Source of the DNA: Caenicola sp034331105
GTDB taxonomy: Bacteria; Synergistota; Synergistia; Synergistales; Synergistaceae
Length of the DNA stretch: 64,000 nt
Direction: 5' to 3'
Assembly (NCBI GenBank): GCA_034331105.1
Contig: JAXQGB010000015.1
Coordinates: 186,001-250,000, forward strand
Positions 25,986-34,238 of this stretch are shown piece after piece (position 1 is the first letter of the stretch; each line of letters opens with the position of its first letter). The notes below the pieces were generated by a model, which was not told the origin of the DNA, did no database searches, and saw only the letters and a list, made by a program, of their open reading frames with translations. A program made the translations under genes and the position numbers.

Positions 25986-27407
25986 CTATGCTTCTTTGAT
26001 CTCAAGCGTCTCGTCTTTTTTTGCTTCGACCAGCGGCTTCAGATATTTATCGATATACTCGTCCCTCACACGCTTAAGTTCCTTGGTAGGAACGATAGTC
26101 AGGAGTTCCCATCCAAGAAGCAGAGTCTCCTCTACGGTCCTGTTTTCATATTCTCCCTGGCGCACATATTTGTCTTCAAACAGGTCTGCAAACTTGGCGA
26201 ATGCCTTGTCTTCATCAGAGAGGGCTCCCTCTCCGAGGATGACTGCAAGTTCTTTGGCTTCCTTACCCCTTGAATACGCAGCAAACAGCTGGTTCATCAG
26301 GTCCGCATGATCCTCGCGGGTCTTGCCTTTTCCTATTCCCTTGTCCTTAAGACGGGAAAGGGACGGCATGACATCGACAGGCGGATATATCCCTTTACGG
26401 TGGAGTCCTCTTGCCAGGATGATCTGCCCCTCAGTGATGTATCCAGTAAGGTCGGGGATGGGGTGTGTCTTGTCGTCTTCAGGCATTGTGAGTATCGGGA
26501 GCTGGGTGATCGATCCCTCTTTGCCGCGAAGCCTTCCTGCCCTCTCGTACATAGTGGCAAGGTCAGTATATAGATAACCCGGATAGCCGCGGCGGCCAGG
26601 GACCTCTTTACGGGCAGCTGAGATCTCTCGCAGCGCTTCGCAGTAGTTTGTAAGGTCAGTAAGTATTACCAGTACGTGCATGCCCTGTTCAAAAGCGAGA
26701 TACTCAGCTGCTGTAAGAGCAAGGCGCGGAGTTGAAATACGCTCGATCGCAGGGTCGTCTGCAAGGTTTACAAACATTACCGTACGTTCGAGGGCTCCCG
26801 TCTTCCTGAAGTCTTCCATAAAGAAAGATGCCTCTTCAAAGGTGATGCCCATGGCTGCGAATACAACGGCAAAATTAGCGTGTCCGCTGATGACCGTAGC
26901 CTGGCGTGCTATCTGGGCTGCTATCTGGTTATGAGGCATACCGCTTCCGGAAAATATCGGCAGCTTTTGGCCCCTGACAAGCGGGTTCATTCCGTCGATC
27001 GTCGAGATGCCTGTCTGGATGAACTCTGACGGGAAGTCGCGTGAGAACGGGTTGATAGGGTCTCCGTTGACATCAAGGTATGCTTCGGGAATTATGGGGG
27101 CACCGCCGTCTATGGGGTCTCCCCTTCCGTTGAATATTCGTCCAAGCATGTCTTTTGAGACAGGCAGCTTAAGGACGTCGCCCAGAAACCTTATCTGTGT
27201 CGTGTTGACGTCTATGCCCGTGCTTCCTTCGTAAACCTGAACAAGCGCTTTTGTCTCTGATATCTCCAGGACCCTTCCGCGCCTGCGCTCTCCATTGCCA
27301 AGACGGATCTCCGCCAGTTCGTCATAGCTGACATCTTCGATCTTTTCAACCACCATAAGCGGACCGGAGAGGTTGGAGATCGTTTTATACTCCTTAGGCA
27401 ACATCAT
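25986..27407 (-). CDS. ntpB: V-type ATP synthase subunit B
   Basis: This is the non-catalytic nucleotide-binding subunit of the V1 head. The beta-barrel domain, GRIFNGRGDPIDGG, the SGSGMPHNQIAAQIARQ region in place of a P-loop, and RRGYPGYLYTDLATMYERAG are typical. I choose ATG 27407, seven bases after GGAGGT; a GTG three codons earlier lies within the Shine-Dalgarno. It overlaps subunit A by 14 bp. About 473 residues. Confidence 0.96.
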   Translation of the reverse strand: MMLPKEYKTISNLSGPLMVVEKIEDVSYDELAEIRLGNGERRRGRVLEISETKALVQVYEGSTGIDVNTTQIRFLGDVLKLPVSKDMLGRIFNGRGDPIDGGAPIIPEAYLDVNGDPINPFSRDFPSEFIQTGISTIDGMNPLVRGQKLPIFSGSGMPHNQIAAQIARQATVISGHANFAVVFAAMGITFEEASFFMEDFRKTGALERTVMFVNLADDPAIERISTPRLALTAAEYLAFEQGMHVLVILTDLTNYCEALREISAARKEVPGRRGYPGYLYTDLATMYERAGRLRGKEGSITQLPILTMPEDDKTHPIPDLTGYITEGQIILARGLHRKGIYPPVDVMPSLSRLKDKGIGKGKTREDHADLMNQLFAAYSRGKEAKELAVILGEGALSDEDKAFAKFADLFEDKYVRQGEYENRTVEETLLLGWELLTIVPTKELKRVRDEYIDKYLKPLVEAKKDETLEIKEA

Positions 27408-29193
27408 CAAGGCCACCTCCAGCAGCGCTCAGTTTTCCCAGCTCAGTCTTTATTGTAGTCTCAAGAACGTCCAGGTTGTTTAGGTCGCTCTCTTCAATGT
27501 ATCTCATACGCGCGATATCTTCCCTGATTGGAAGGTCAATAACTGAGCGAAGCATTCCTCCGCGGGTAAGTACCTGCATTCCAAGACGATGGAAAGTGAG
27601 GATGTTTCTGAGCATTTTGAACTGTTTGTCCATAGATGCGTAGGTATCTATCTCGTGGAATGAGTTCTGGTGCAGGAAGTCTTCCCTTATTGATTTTGAT
27701 GTCTCGAGCACCATTCTTTCTTCCTTGGAAAGGGCGTCCAGACCGACAAGGCGAACTATTTCCTTCAGCTTGTCCTCGTCTTCGAGCAGGCTCATCGCTT
27801 CAGTCCTGTATGTGCTCCATTCTCCGTCATAGATGGCATCCCAGTGTTCACCCAGAGTATGGGCGTAGAGGGAGTAGCTCGAAAGCCAGTTGATAGCAGG
27901 GAAATGCCTCTGGTAAGCCAGCTGTGCATCAAGTCCCCAGAAGACCTTTGTAACGCGCAGTGTGTTCTGTGTGACCGGCTCCGAAAGGTCTCCTCCGGGA
28001 GGTGATACCGCTCCGATAACAGAGATGGCCCCTTCTCTTCCGTCGCTTCCGAAACAGATAGCCCTTCCTGCTCTTTCGTAGAATGATGCAAGCCTCGTTC
28101 CGAGGTAAGCGGGGTATCCTTCTTCTCCGGGCATCTCTTCAAGACGTCCTGACATTTCACGGAGAGCTTCAGCCCAGCGCGATGTCGAGTCGGCCATAAG
28201 AGCTACGGAATAGCCCATGTCACGGAAATATTCCGCTATCGTGATACCCGTGTATATTGAAGCTTCACGGGCAGCGACAGGCATGTTGGAAGTATTTGCT
28301 ATAAGCAGGGTCCTCTTCATAAGAGGCTGTCCCGAACGGGGGTCCTCAAGTTCAGGGAACTCAAGGAGAACGTCCGTCATCTCGTTTCCGCGTTCTCCGC
28401 ATCCGATGTAGACGACTATTTCTGCGTCAGCCCACTTTGCAAGCTGATGCTGTATAACAGTCTTTCCGGATCCGAAAGGACCGGGAACGCATGCCGTTCC
28501 TCCCCTGGCTATCGGGAAAAATGTATCTACGACCCTCTGACCGGTCGTAAGCGGGATCTCCGGCGGAAGCCTCTTTACTACGGGACGTGGTTTACGTACA
28601 GGCCATCTCTGCAGGAGTTTGATCTCGTGGTCATTACCTTTTGCGTCTGTAATGACAGCTATGGTCTCTTCTACAGTGAAATCGCCCTGTTTGATCTCTT
28701 TGACCTTTCCTTTGACCCCGTGGGGGACCATTACTTTGTGATCCACAAGGACGGTCTCCTGGACAGAACCAAGGAAATCTCCGGCAGCGACTTCAGCTCC
28801 GGTTTCAATACATGGGACAAAACTCCATTTTTTAGTCCTGCTTACCGCGGGAACGCTTATTCCGCGAAGTATGTACGGGCTGTTTGCCGTTTTTTCGATG
28901 CTTTCGAGCGGACGCTGGATGCCGTCGAAAAACTCTTCTATCAGTCCGGGCGCAAGTTCAACACTCAAAGGTTCCCCCGTGCTGACAACAGGCTCTCCGG
29001 GTTTCAGGCCGGAAGTTTCTTCGTATACCTGAACAGAAGCCGTATCATCTTTCAGTTCAATAATTTCACCGACAAGGCCTGCGTCTCCGACTCTTACGAC
29101 GTCGAACATGCAGGCTCCGGCCATGCCTTTAGCAATGACAAGCGGACCGGAGATCTTTGCGATGAATCCTGCTATGGCATTAGGAGTAGCCAC
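27394..29193 (-). CDS. ntpA: V-type ATP synthase subunit A (catalytic)
   Basis: This is the catalytic subunit of V1. The P-loop GPFGSGKT is at residues 238-245. The V-type-specific non-homologous insert precedes it (GSVQETVLVDHKVMVPHGVKG), and ERGNEMTDVL and SRWAEALREMSGRLEEMPGEEGYP follow it. The length of 599 residues is typical. GTG 29193 follows GGAGG by eight bases. Direction of coupling (ATP synthesis or ion pumping) cannot be read from the sequence. Confidence 0.97.
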   Translation of the reverse strand: MATPNAIAGFIAKISGPLVIAKGMAGACMFDVVRVGDAGLVGEIIELKDDTASVQVYEETSGLKPGEPVVSTGEPLSVELAPGLIEEFFDGIQRPLESIEKTANSPYILRGISVPAVSRTKKWSFVPCIETGAEVAAGDFLGSVQETVLVDHKVMVPHGVKGKVKEIKQGDFTVEETIAVITDAKGNDHEIKLLQRWPVRKPRPVVKRLPPEIPLTTGQRVVDTFFPIARGGTACVPGPFGSGKTVIQHQLAKWADAEIVVYIGCGERGNEMTDVLLEFPELEDPRSGQPLMKRTLLIANTSNMPVAAREASIYTGITIAEYFRDMGYSVALMADSTSRWAEALREMSGRLEEMPGEEGYPAYLGTRLASFYERAGRAICFGSDGREGAISVIGAVSPPGGDLSEPVTQNTLRVTKVFWGLDAQLAYQRHFPAINWLSSYSLYAHTLGEHWDAIYDGEWSTYRTEAMSLLEDEDKLKEIVRLVGLDALSKEERMVLETSKSIREDFLHQNSFHEIDTYASMDKQFKMLRNILTFHRLGMQVLTRGGMLRSVIDLPIREDIARMRYIEESDLNNLDVLETTIKTELGKLSAAGGGLDDVA

Positions 29194-29213
29194 TCACATC
29201 GCCTCCATTTTCA

Positions 29214-29555
29214 TCATTTCACACCAAAGATATCCATGCCAACAGCACGCTCTACGTTGCGTCTGATAGAACTGAGGCCGACTCCCATGGATCCGCTTTG
29301 GTTGGGTACTGGAATTATGCACATATCTGTAGATTCGTTGACTTCATCAACAGCTTGCTGGTACTTGGAGAAAAGGGCTTCCTCAACAAAGAGGGCAGCG
29401 TATCCCTTAATGGCAAACCTGTTCATGATCTCCCCGATAGAATCCCTGTTCTCATCTGTTATTTCAACAACATCAAGGCCTATTGCCTTGAATGGAAGTA
29501 TGCTGTCATAGCTTCCGACTGCTGCCATCGGTGAACCCTTATCAGACGTAGCCAT
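29214..29555 (-). CDS. ntpF: V-type ATP synthase subunit F
   Basis: This 113-residue Rossmann-like protein sits at the rotor base with subunit D and regulates the head. The FKAIGLDVVEI, YAALFVEEALF and IPVPNQSGSMG segments are characteristic. It is preceded by AAGGAGG and overlaps subunit C by 14 bp. Confidence 0.92.
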   Translation of the reverse strand: MATSDKGSPMAAVGSYDSILPFKAIGLDVVEITDENRDSIGEIMNRFAIKGYAALFVEEALFSKYQQAVDEVNESTDMCIIPVPNQSGSMGVGLSSIRRNVERAVGMDIFGVK

Positions 29556-30558
29556 GGCGCATAAGCCTCCTTAGATGGTCCTTGTCCCCTTTGTTTCTTT
29601 TGGAAACAGTGATCACCCTGATGTTTTTTATTTCCATTTCCTTGGCCCAAAGGTAGGCCGGAATGTTCTCTGGAGCAGAAGGGCTGTATCTTCCTGCCGC
29701 GATCTTCTCCATGTAACAGTCATCCAGCACCCTCTCCAGTGAAAGGATGAGGTCTGAATAACCACCGGAAGCATCAATGCCCCCTATTATTTTTCCGAAA
29801 TCGGAGAACTCAATAGCCCTGCCCCAGGTTTCAAACGGTTCAGATATAAGGGATGCCAGCATGTTGACATCGATCGTGCCGCCCTCGTGAAGGAATGGAA
29901 GCGCTTTTGACGCGTCATAATTGAACCTTTTGAGCCTCAGCAGGGTCCGTATATTCTCTCCGTCGGTCCTTGTCCGGATCCAGCTTATTATCCCAGGCAT
30001 GTCCAGCTCATGAGCTTTCTCAAGCATCACTTCGAACATTCTCTTATCTATCAGTCTCTCAACTTCAAGAACGTCCTTGCTCTGTTCCCAGACCGTTATG
30101 CATTTGGGGATCAGAGTGTTGAGTCCGAAAGGAAGAAGTCTGTATTCTTCCGATTCGACATTCATGATGATATCGTCCAAAGGGTAAGATCCCAGAGATG
30201 TGAGCAGATCCCACCTCTTTTTGCCTCCTGTCCTGACATTGAACATGCTTTTCAGCAGAACTTTCACATTATGAAAGTCATACTGCAGCCTCATAATATC
30301 AACTATCGCCTTGTCAGGAACGAAGGTACGGATCTCTTCATATATGCTGTGAAGGTCTGCTTCAAGAACTTTGTCAAAGTCAGACCCGTTTGTCTGGGAA
30401 GTAAGCGCGGAGGAATATGATGTCTCCCCAAGTATCTTGAGGATGGACGCAAAATCTTCAGCGTCGATCATTCTCTGCAAAACTCCGGAATCAAGAAGGC
30501 GATGCTCCATTGCGCGGATACGTGCAACAGCATAACCGTATGCCCCTTGACTTGACAT
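29542..30558 (-). CDS. ntpC: V-type ATP synthase subunit C
   Basis: This 338-residue helical funnel protein (homologue of eukaryotic subunit d) joins the central stalk to the K ring. It opens with YAVARIRAMEHRLL and has the three-fold helical repeat and the conserved C-terminal YLWAKEMEIKNIRVI. It lies between subunits E and F. Confidence 0.93.
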   Translation of the reverse strand: MSSQGAYGYAVARIRAMEHRLLDSGVLQRMIDAEDFASILKILGETSYSSALTSQTNGSDFDKVLEADLHSIYEEIRTFVPDKAIVDIMRLQYDFHNVKVLLKSMFNVRTGGKKRWDLLTSLGSYPLDDIIMNVESEEYRLLPFGLNTLIPKCITVWEQSKDVLEVERLIDKRMFEVMLEKAHELDMPGIISWIRTRTDGENIRTLLRLKRFNYDASKALPFLHEGGTIDVNMLASLISEPFETWGRAIEFSDFGKIIGGIDASGGYSDLILSLERVLDDCYMEKIAAGRYSPSAPENIPAYLWAKEMEIKNIRVITVSKRNKGDKDHLRRLMRHGYV

Positions 30559-30571
30559 CAGTCCACCTCCC

Positions 30572-31162
30572 TCATTCCACTTCTGACGGGAACAAACGTT
30601 TTACGACGTCGGATTCCTGCTTTTCCTGAGCTATCTGAATAAGCATGTCCCATGAGCAGTTTGTACTTATCTTTCCTCTCGTGAGTATGAATCCCCCGGC
30701 AATATCAGGCTTATCCTCGGAAAATACCAGTTCCGTTCCGTTTTCCTTATTGAAACCGTCAAGCCAGGCCTGATCCAGGTATTTTTCTTCACGTGAGATC
30801 TGTATCTCTTCTTTTTTAGTTGTTAATGCGCATTTAAGAAGCACTTCACAGAGTTTAACGTAATCATCCCTATCGATGATCCTCATCTTTTCAAGGGACA
30901 GGTCAAAAACATCCTGTATCAGATTACGGCTGGATTGAAGCATCATCTTTTTGACATCCAGATTCGCGACTATTTCACGGCGACGGAAAATCTCAGGACG
31001 CTCAACTTCAAAACGGCGAATAAAGCCAGATTTTATGGAGTCGATTTCCTCTTCCGCTCTCTGTGCTGTAAGCTCAGCCTTGGCCCTGGCCTTAGCCAGT
31101 ATTTCATCGGCCTCGCGCTGGGCGTCACTTCTGATTTTTTCTGTTATCTGGGCCAAAGACAT
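30572..31162 (-). CDS. ntpE: V-type ATP synthase subunit E
   Basis: This 196-residue peripheral-stalk subunit has an N-terminal Ala/Lys/Glu-rich helix (about 1-90) that pairs with subunit H/G and a C-terminal globular part that contacts A and B. GGGGGA precedes the ATG. Confidence 0.9.
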   Translation of the reverse strand: MSLAQITEKIRSDAQREADEILAKARAKAELTAQRAEEEIDSIKSGFIRRFEVERPEIFRRREIVANLDVKKMMLQSSRNLIQDVFDLSLEKMRIIDRDDYVKLCEVLLKCALTTKKEEIQISREEKYLDQAWLDGFNKENGTELVFSEDKPDIAGGFILTRGKISTNCSWDMLIQIAQEKQESDVVKRLFPSEVE

Positions 31163-31180
31163 GGTCTTCCCCCGTTCTTT

Positions 31181-31681
31181 TTAAAGCTTTATGCCATTGA
31201 GCATCAAAATACTGACAAGAAGCCCAAAGACTGCATACGTTTCACACATAGCCGGGAGGATGACAGCTTTGCCTATCTGTTCCGGACGTTTTGATATCAT
31301 CAAGATCGAAGCAGCTGAAGATTTGCCCTGCCAGATAGCAGAATAGAAACCGGAGATAGCGATGGGAAGGCAAGCAAAACAGATACCCAGTCCCTGCCAG
31401 ACTGTGAGGGAAACATCCCCTGCTCCCAGAAGGCCTGCCTTCTGAAGGGAGAGGACTGCTACCAGCAGACCATATATACCCTGTGTTCCGGGAAGAGCAA
31501 GAAGGACGAGCGCATAACCGAATTTCTTTGGATCTTCAGTCATGATCCCGGCAGCAGCTTCATTTGCTATGCCTATTCCCCATGCAGATCCTGAGCCTGC
31601 AAAACCTACTGCCAGTGCTGCCCCAAGTATTACAAGCATCGGGCCCAGCTGTTCGGAAATCGTTGAGAGCATTGTTTCCAT
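31181..31681 (-). CDS. ntpK: V-type ATP synthase subunit K (proteolipid, double hairpin)
   Basis: This 166-residue protein has four membrane helices arranged as two fused hairpins. Only the second hairpin carries the ion-binding carboxylate (E147), as in Enterococcus hirae NtpK. The other residues of the E. hirae sodium site (L61, T64, Q65, Q110, E139) have counterparts here: L63, T66, Q67 in LPGTQG, Q118 in WQGK and E147 in ETYA. This predicts sodium coupling. A 61-bp gap with GAGG separates it from subunit I. Confidence 0.95.
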   Translation of the reverse strand: METMLSTISEQLGPMLVILGAALAVGFAGSGSAWGIGIANEAAAGIMTEDPKKFGYALVLLALPGTQGIYGLLVAVLSLQKAGLLGAGDVSLTVWQGLGICFACLPIAISGFYSAIWQGKSSAASILMISKRPEQIGKAVILPAMCETYAVFGLLVSILMLNGIKL

Positions 31682-31742
31682 AGTGAACTATTACCTCCTC
31701 AGTTAATAAATACTTAATTTTGTTGTTTATATTAAATAAAAC

Positions 31743-33752
31743 TTATTGCTTTTCTTCTGACAAGCGTGCAAAAGTCGTCACATTCCGCAGCGGGGTAAAA
31801 TCCTTCCCGTTTGCGTCGTAAAACTTCCCAAAGAACTCCACATACTGGAGCCTCAGAGAGTGGATAAAAGCCCCAAGAAGGTTCACCGCAATACTGAAAA
31901 GGTGCCCCATTACAAATATCAGTATGGCCAGCGGTATTCCGACATAGGGAGTTCCTGCTACAAGCTTCGCAAGCAGGTTAATGACCATTCCGACTGCTGC
32001 AGAGCCCAGTCCCAGGGCCAGCAGTCTGCTGTAGCTGAGCACATCTCCGAGATAGCCTGTCACGTTGTAGAGACTCAAAACACCGGAGAAAAGCTTTCCT
32101 GCTATGTTTGATTTGGTCCTTCCCTGCGTTGCCACAAGGACCAGCGCTCCGGCAATGGCAATATATTTTGAAATTCCAGCCAAAGTGCCTGTCAGCATTC
32201 CGGAAGAACTGAGCCCGGTAAGCAGAAGCCCGCACAAGAACAGGATCCATCCGCCGTGGTCGGCCAGAGCCTCAAAGCGTTCTCCGTTTGTCCAGCTGTT
32301 CTTGAAGGCAATCAAAAGGCCAAAGATGACCTGGATGAACCCAAGGCCCAGCGAGATCGTAAGCAGCGTCATGGGATCGTTCATCGGATCCATGAACTGC
32401 AATGCATCCTTTATCGGCACAAGCGCACTGAGGAACGGAAATGCAGTAATACTGTCACCGAACCAGGAGCCTGTAAGAGCTCCTACAATGACGGAGAAAA
32501 CCATGCCAATGGTAAGCATGATAAAAAATTTGCGCAGGGTAGGTGAAAGCTGATGCTTTACTATAAAGTACCCGAATACCCCGCTTAGTACCAGGCCGTA
32601 ACCCGCATCACCGAAGCACATTCCCAGAAAGAGAAAGAAGAACGGAGCCATCAGAGAGGTCGGATCTACTCCGCCATAAGTGGGAGTGCCGTACATAAGT
32701 GTAAGGGGTTCCATAGAAGATGACCAGCCCGGATTTTTGAGCAGCGTCGGGGGCAATTCCCCTTCATCAGGTTCTATAAGTGAAAATTCAGAGAGCGACT
32801 CATAGGGGCGGACAGTTTTCTCTACCATGCCCCGGCAATCCTTGGGCATCCAGAAAGACCAGATAAAAACATCATCTGTCGGTACGCCCGAGATCATGGA
32901 TCCGATCCTGTCACTGAGTATGCTCCAGTAATCCCCGTAGTAGCGTGCCATATCAAGACCTTCCTCCGCCTTTGATGCGATCTCCGCACAGAGTACTGCT
33001 TCTTCCTTCTCTGCTTTTTCGATTTCCGAAGTCAGCTTTACGCGTTCTTCTTCGGCAGTCAGTTCAAAATCTTTTGGTACGTCGATCCTTCCTGCAGAAA
33101 ATTCGGAAGCGATGGACTGTATTTTTTCCAGGTCAGATTTTTTGAAAAGCACTGCAAATGTTGAAACAGGGTCTTTTTCATTTTCGGGAAGCTTCTGGTA
33201 TTCAACAAAATCGCCAAGTTCTGATCCAAGCTTTGAGACAAACCCCGCTACAGATGACTTGGGGATGGTGTAAACAGCTCCGCCTATCATTTCTGTACCT
33301 GTTGTAAAAAATTCAAGAGGATATTTGATCGAATTAAGGAGCATTGATTGTGTAAGAAGACCTTTGAGCCTGGAGATCTCAGCTCTCGTCTCTGTTGCTT
33401 TTCTTTCTTTTTCCCTTAGTTCCGCAACGAATGCCCTGAATTTATCTTCGTCTGCTTTTTCCGCAAGCTCAGAAAAACCAATAGTGGGAATGTCGCCCAA
33501 CATCCTTGCGATCGAACTGCCCTTGTTAATTTCAAGTGGTTCAAGAAGGCGCGCCGTGAATCTTACATCGCTGAGAAGTTCGTCTGTCTTACGCTGCCTG
33601 GTTCGAAGCTGGAGCATTGCCGAACTGTCTACCGCACCGCCGGCCTCTCCTGTGAACTCGCAGCAGCCAAGTGCCTGTAATTTTCCCACAAGCTCATCTG
33701 CAACAGATCTATGAACAGCTATCCGCGCCTTACTCATCTCAGCAAGAGCCAT
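31743..33752 (-). CDS. ntpI: V-type ATP synthase subunit I
   Basis: This 669-residue stator subunit has a cytoplasmic N-terminal half rich in coiled coil (about 90-135 and 235-275) and a C-terminal half with about seven to eight membrane helices. The conserved GMCFGDAGYGL and GYLGDVLSYSRLLALGL segments are present; the latter carries the arginine that faces the K-ring carboxylate. It overlaps the H/G subunit by about 14 bp and uses ATG 33752 behind GAGGTGA. Confidence 0.95.
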   Translation of the reverse strand: MALAEMSKARIAVHRSVADELVGKLQALGCCEFTGEAGGAVDSSAMLQLRTRQRKTDELLSDVRFTARLLEPLEINKGSSIARMLGDIPTIGFSELAEKADEDKFRAFVAELREKERKATETRAEISRLKGLLTQSMLLNSIKYPLEFFTTGTEMIGGAVYTIPKSSVAGFVSKLGSELGDFVEYQKLPENEKDPVSTFAVLFKKSDLEKIQSIASEFSAGRIDVPKDFELTAEEERVKLTSEIEKAEKEEAVLCAEIASKAEEGLDMARYYGDYWSILSDRIGSMISGVPTDDVFIWSFWMPKDCRGMVEKTVRPYESLSEFSLIEPDEGELPPTLLKNPGWSSSMEPLTLMYGTPTYGGVDPTSLMAPFFFLFLGMCFGDAGYGLVLSGVFGYFIVKHQLSPTLRKFFIMLTIGMVFSVIVGALTGSWFGDSITAFPFLSALVPIKDALQFMDPMNDPMTLLTISLGLGFIQVIFGLLIAFKNSWTNGERFEALADHGGWILFLCGLLLTGLSSSGMLTGTLAGISKYIAIAGALVLVATQGRTKSNIAGKLFSGVLSLYNVTGYLGDVLSYSRLLALGLGSAAVGMVINLLAKLVAGTPYVGIPLAILIFVMGHLFSIAVNLLGAFIHSLRLQYVEFFGKFYDANGKDFTPLRNVTTFARLSEEKQ

Positions 33753-34068
33753 AAGTCGTCATCACCTCTTTCACCAGCCAATCGGCCACTTCAGCAGCAG
33801 AAGCCTTTCTGTCCTCATAGCATTCCTGCGCTTCTTTCTGGCCTTTTTCCAGTATCTCCCTGGCTTTCAGTTCTGCCTCTTTTTCTGCATTTGCGACAGA
33901 TTCGCGCCACTGCCTGTGGCATTGCTGCCGGGTATCCTTTATTGACTGTTCCGCATCTGCCTGGGCAGATGCGATGATCTTTGCCGCCTCAGCCTTTGCT
34001 TCAGCAATGATTGCCTTTGCCAGAGACTCTTGTTCACGTATTTCCTGTGCCAAATTCTCTGTCAACAA
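33739..34068 (-). CDS. ntpH: V-type ATP synthase subunit H/G (peripheral stalk)
   Basis: This protein of about 110 residues is nearly all helical and rich in Ala, Glu, Lys and Gln, with an 11-residue-like pattern (AKAEAAKIIASAQADAEQ). That is the peripheral-stalk partner of subunit E. Annotators use H, G or F for it. GGGGAGG is followed by GTG, TTG and TTG codons; the GTG at 34074 lies inside the Shine-Dalgarno, so one of the TTGs at 34068 or 34065 is the start. It is the first gene of the operon. Confidence 0.85.
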   Translation of the reverse strand: MLTENLAQEIREQESLAKAIIAEAKAEAAKIIASAQADAEQSIKDTRQQCHRQWRESVANAEKEAELKAREILEKGQKEAQECYEDRKASAAEVADWLVKEVMTTYGSC

Positions 34069-34120
34069 ACTCACCTCCCCTCATAATTCATGGGCCTTAC
34101 GATAAGACAAATACCAAGTG

Positions 34121-34149
34121 ATTTTAACCTCTGTAATTAATTGCGTCAA
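34121..34149 (-). promoter_or_regulatory. Promoter of the V-ATPase operon
   Basis: TTGACG and TAAAAT are separated by exactly 17 bases on the minus strand, each five of six to consensus. The -10 is about 50 bp before the H/G start. The rest of the 164-bp gap is AT-rich with no further feature I can support. Confidence 0.75.
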
Positions 34150-34238
34150 TTTTCACACATTAGAATAAATTAAATACTTGGCCGTTAAATTCATTATAAA
34201 TTAAATCGTTGTATCAATTTTATCAGTTTATAGTAATG

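Noticed and set aside
28447..29511. A 354-codon frame on the plus strand
   Set aside because: It is antisense to V-ATPase subunits A and F, has no family features and no ribosome binding site; its length reflects codon bias of the real genes.
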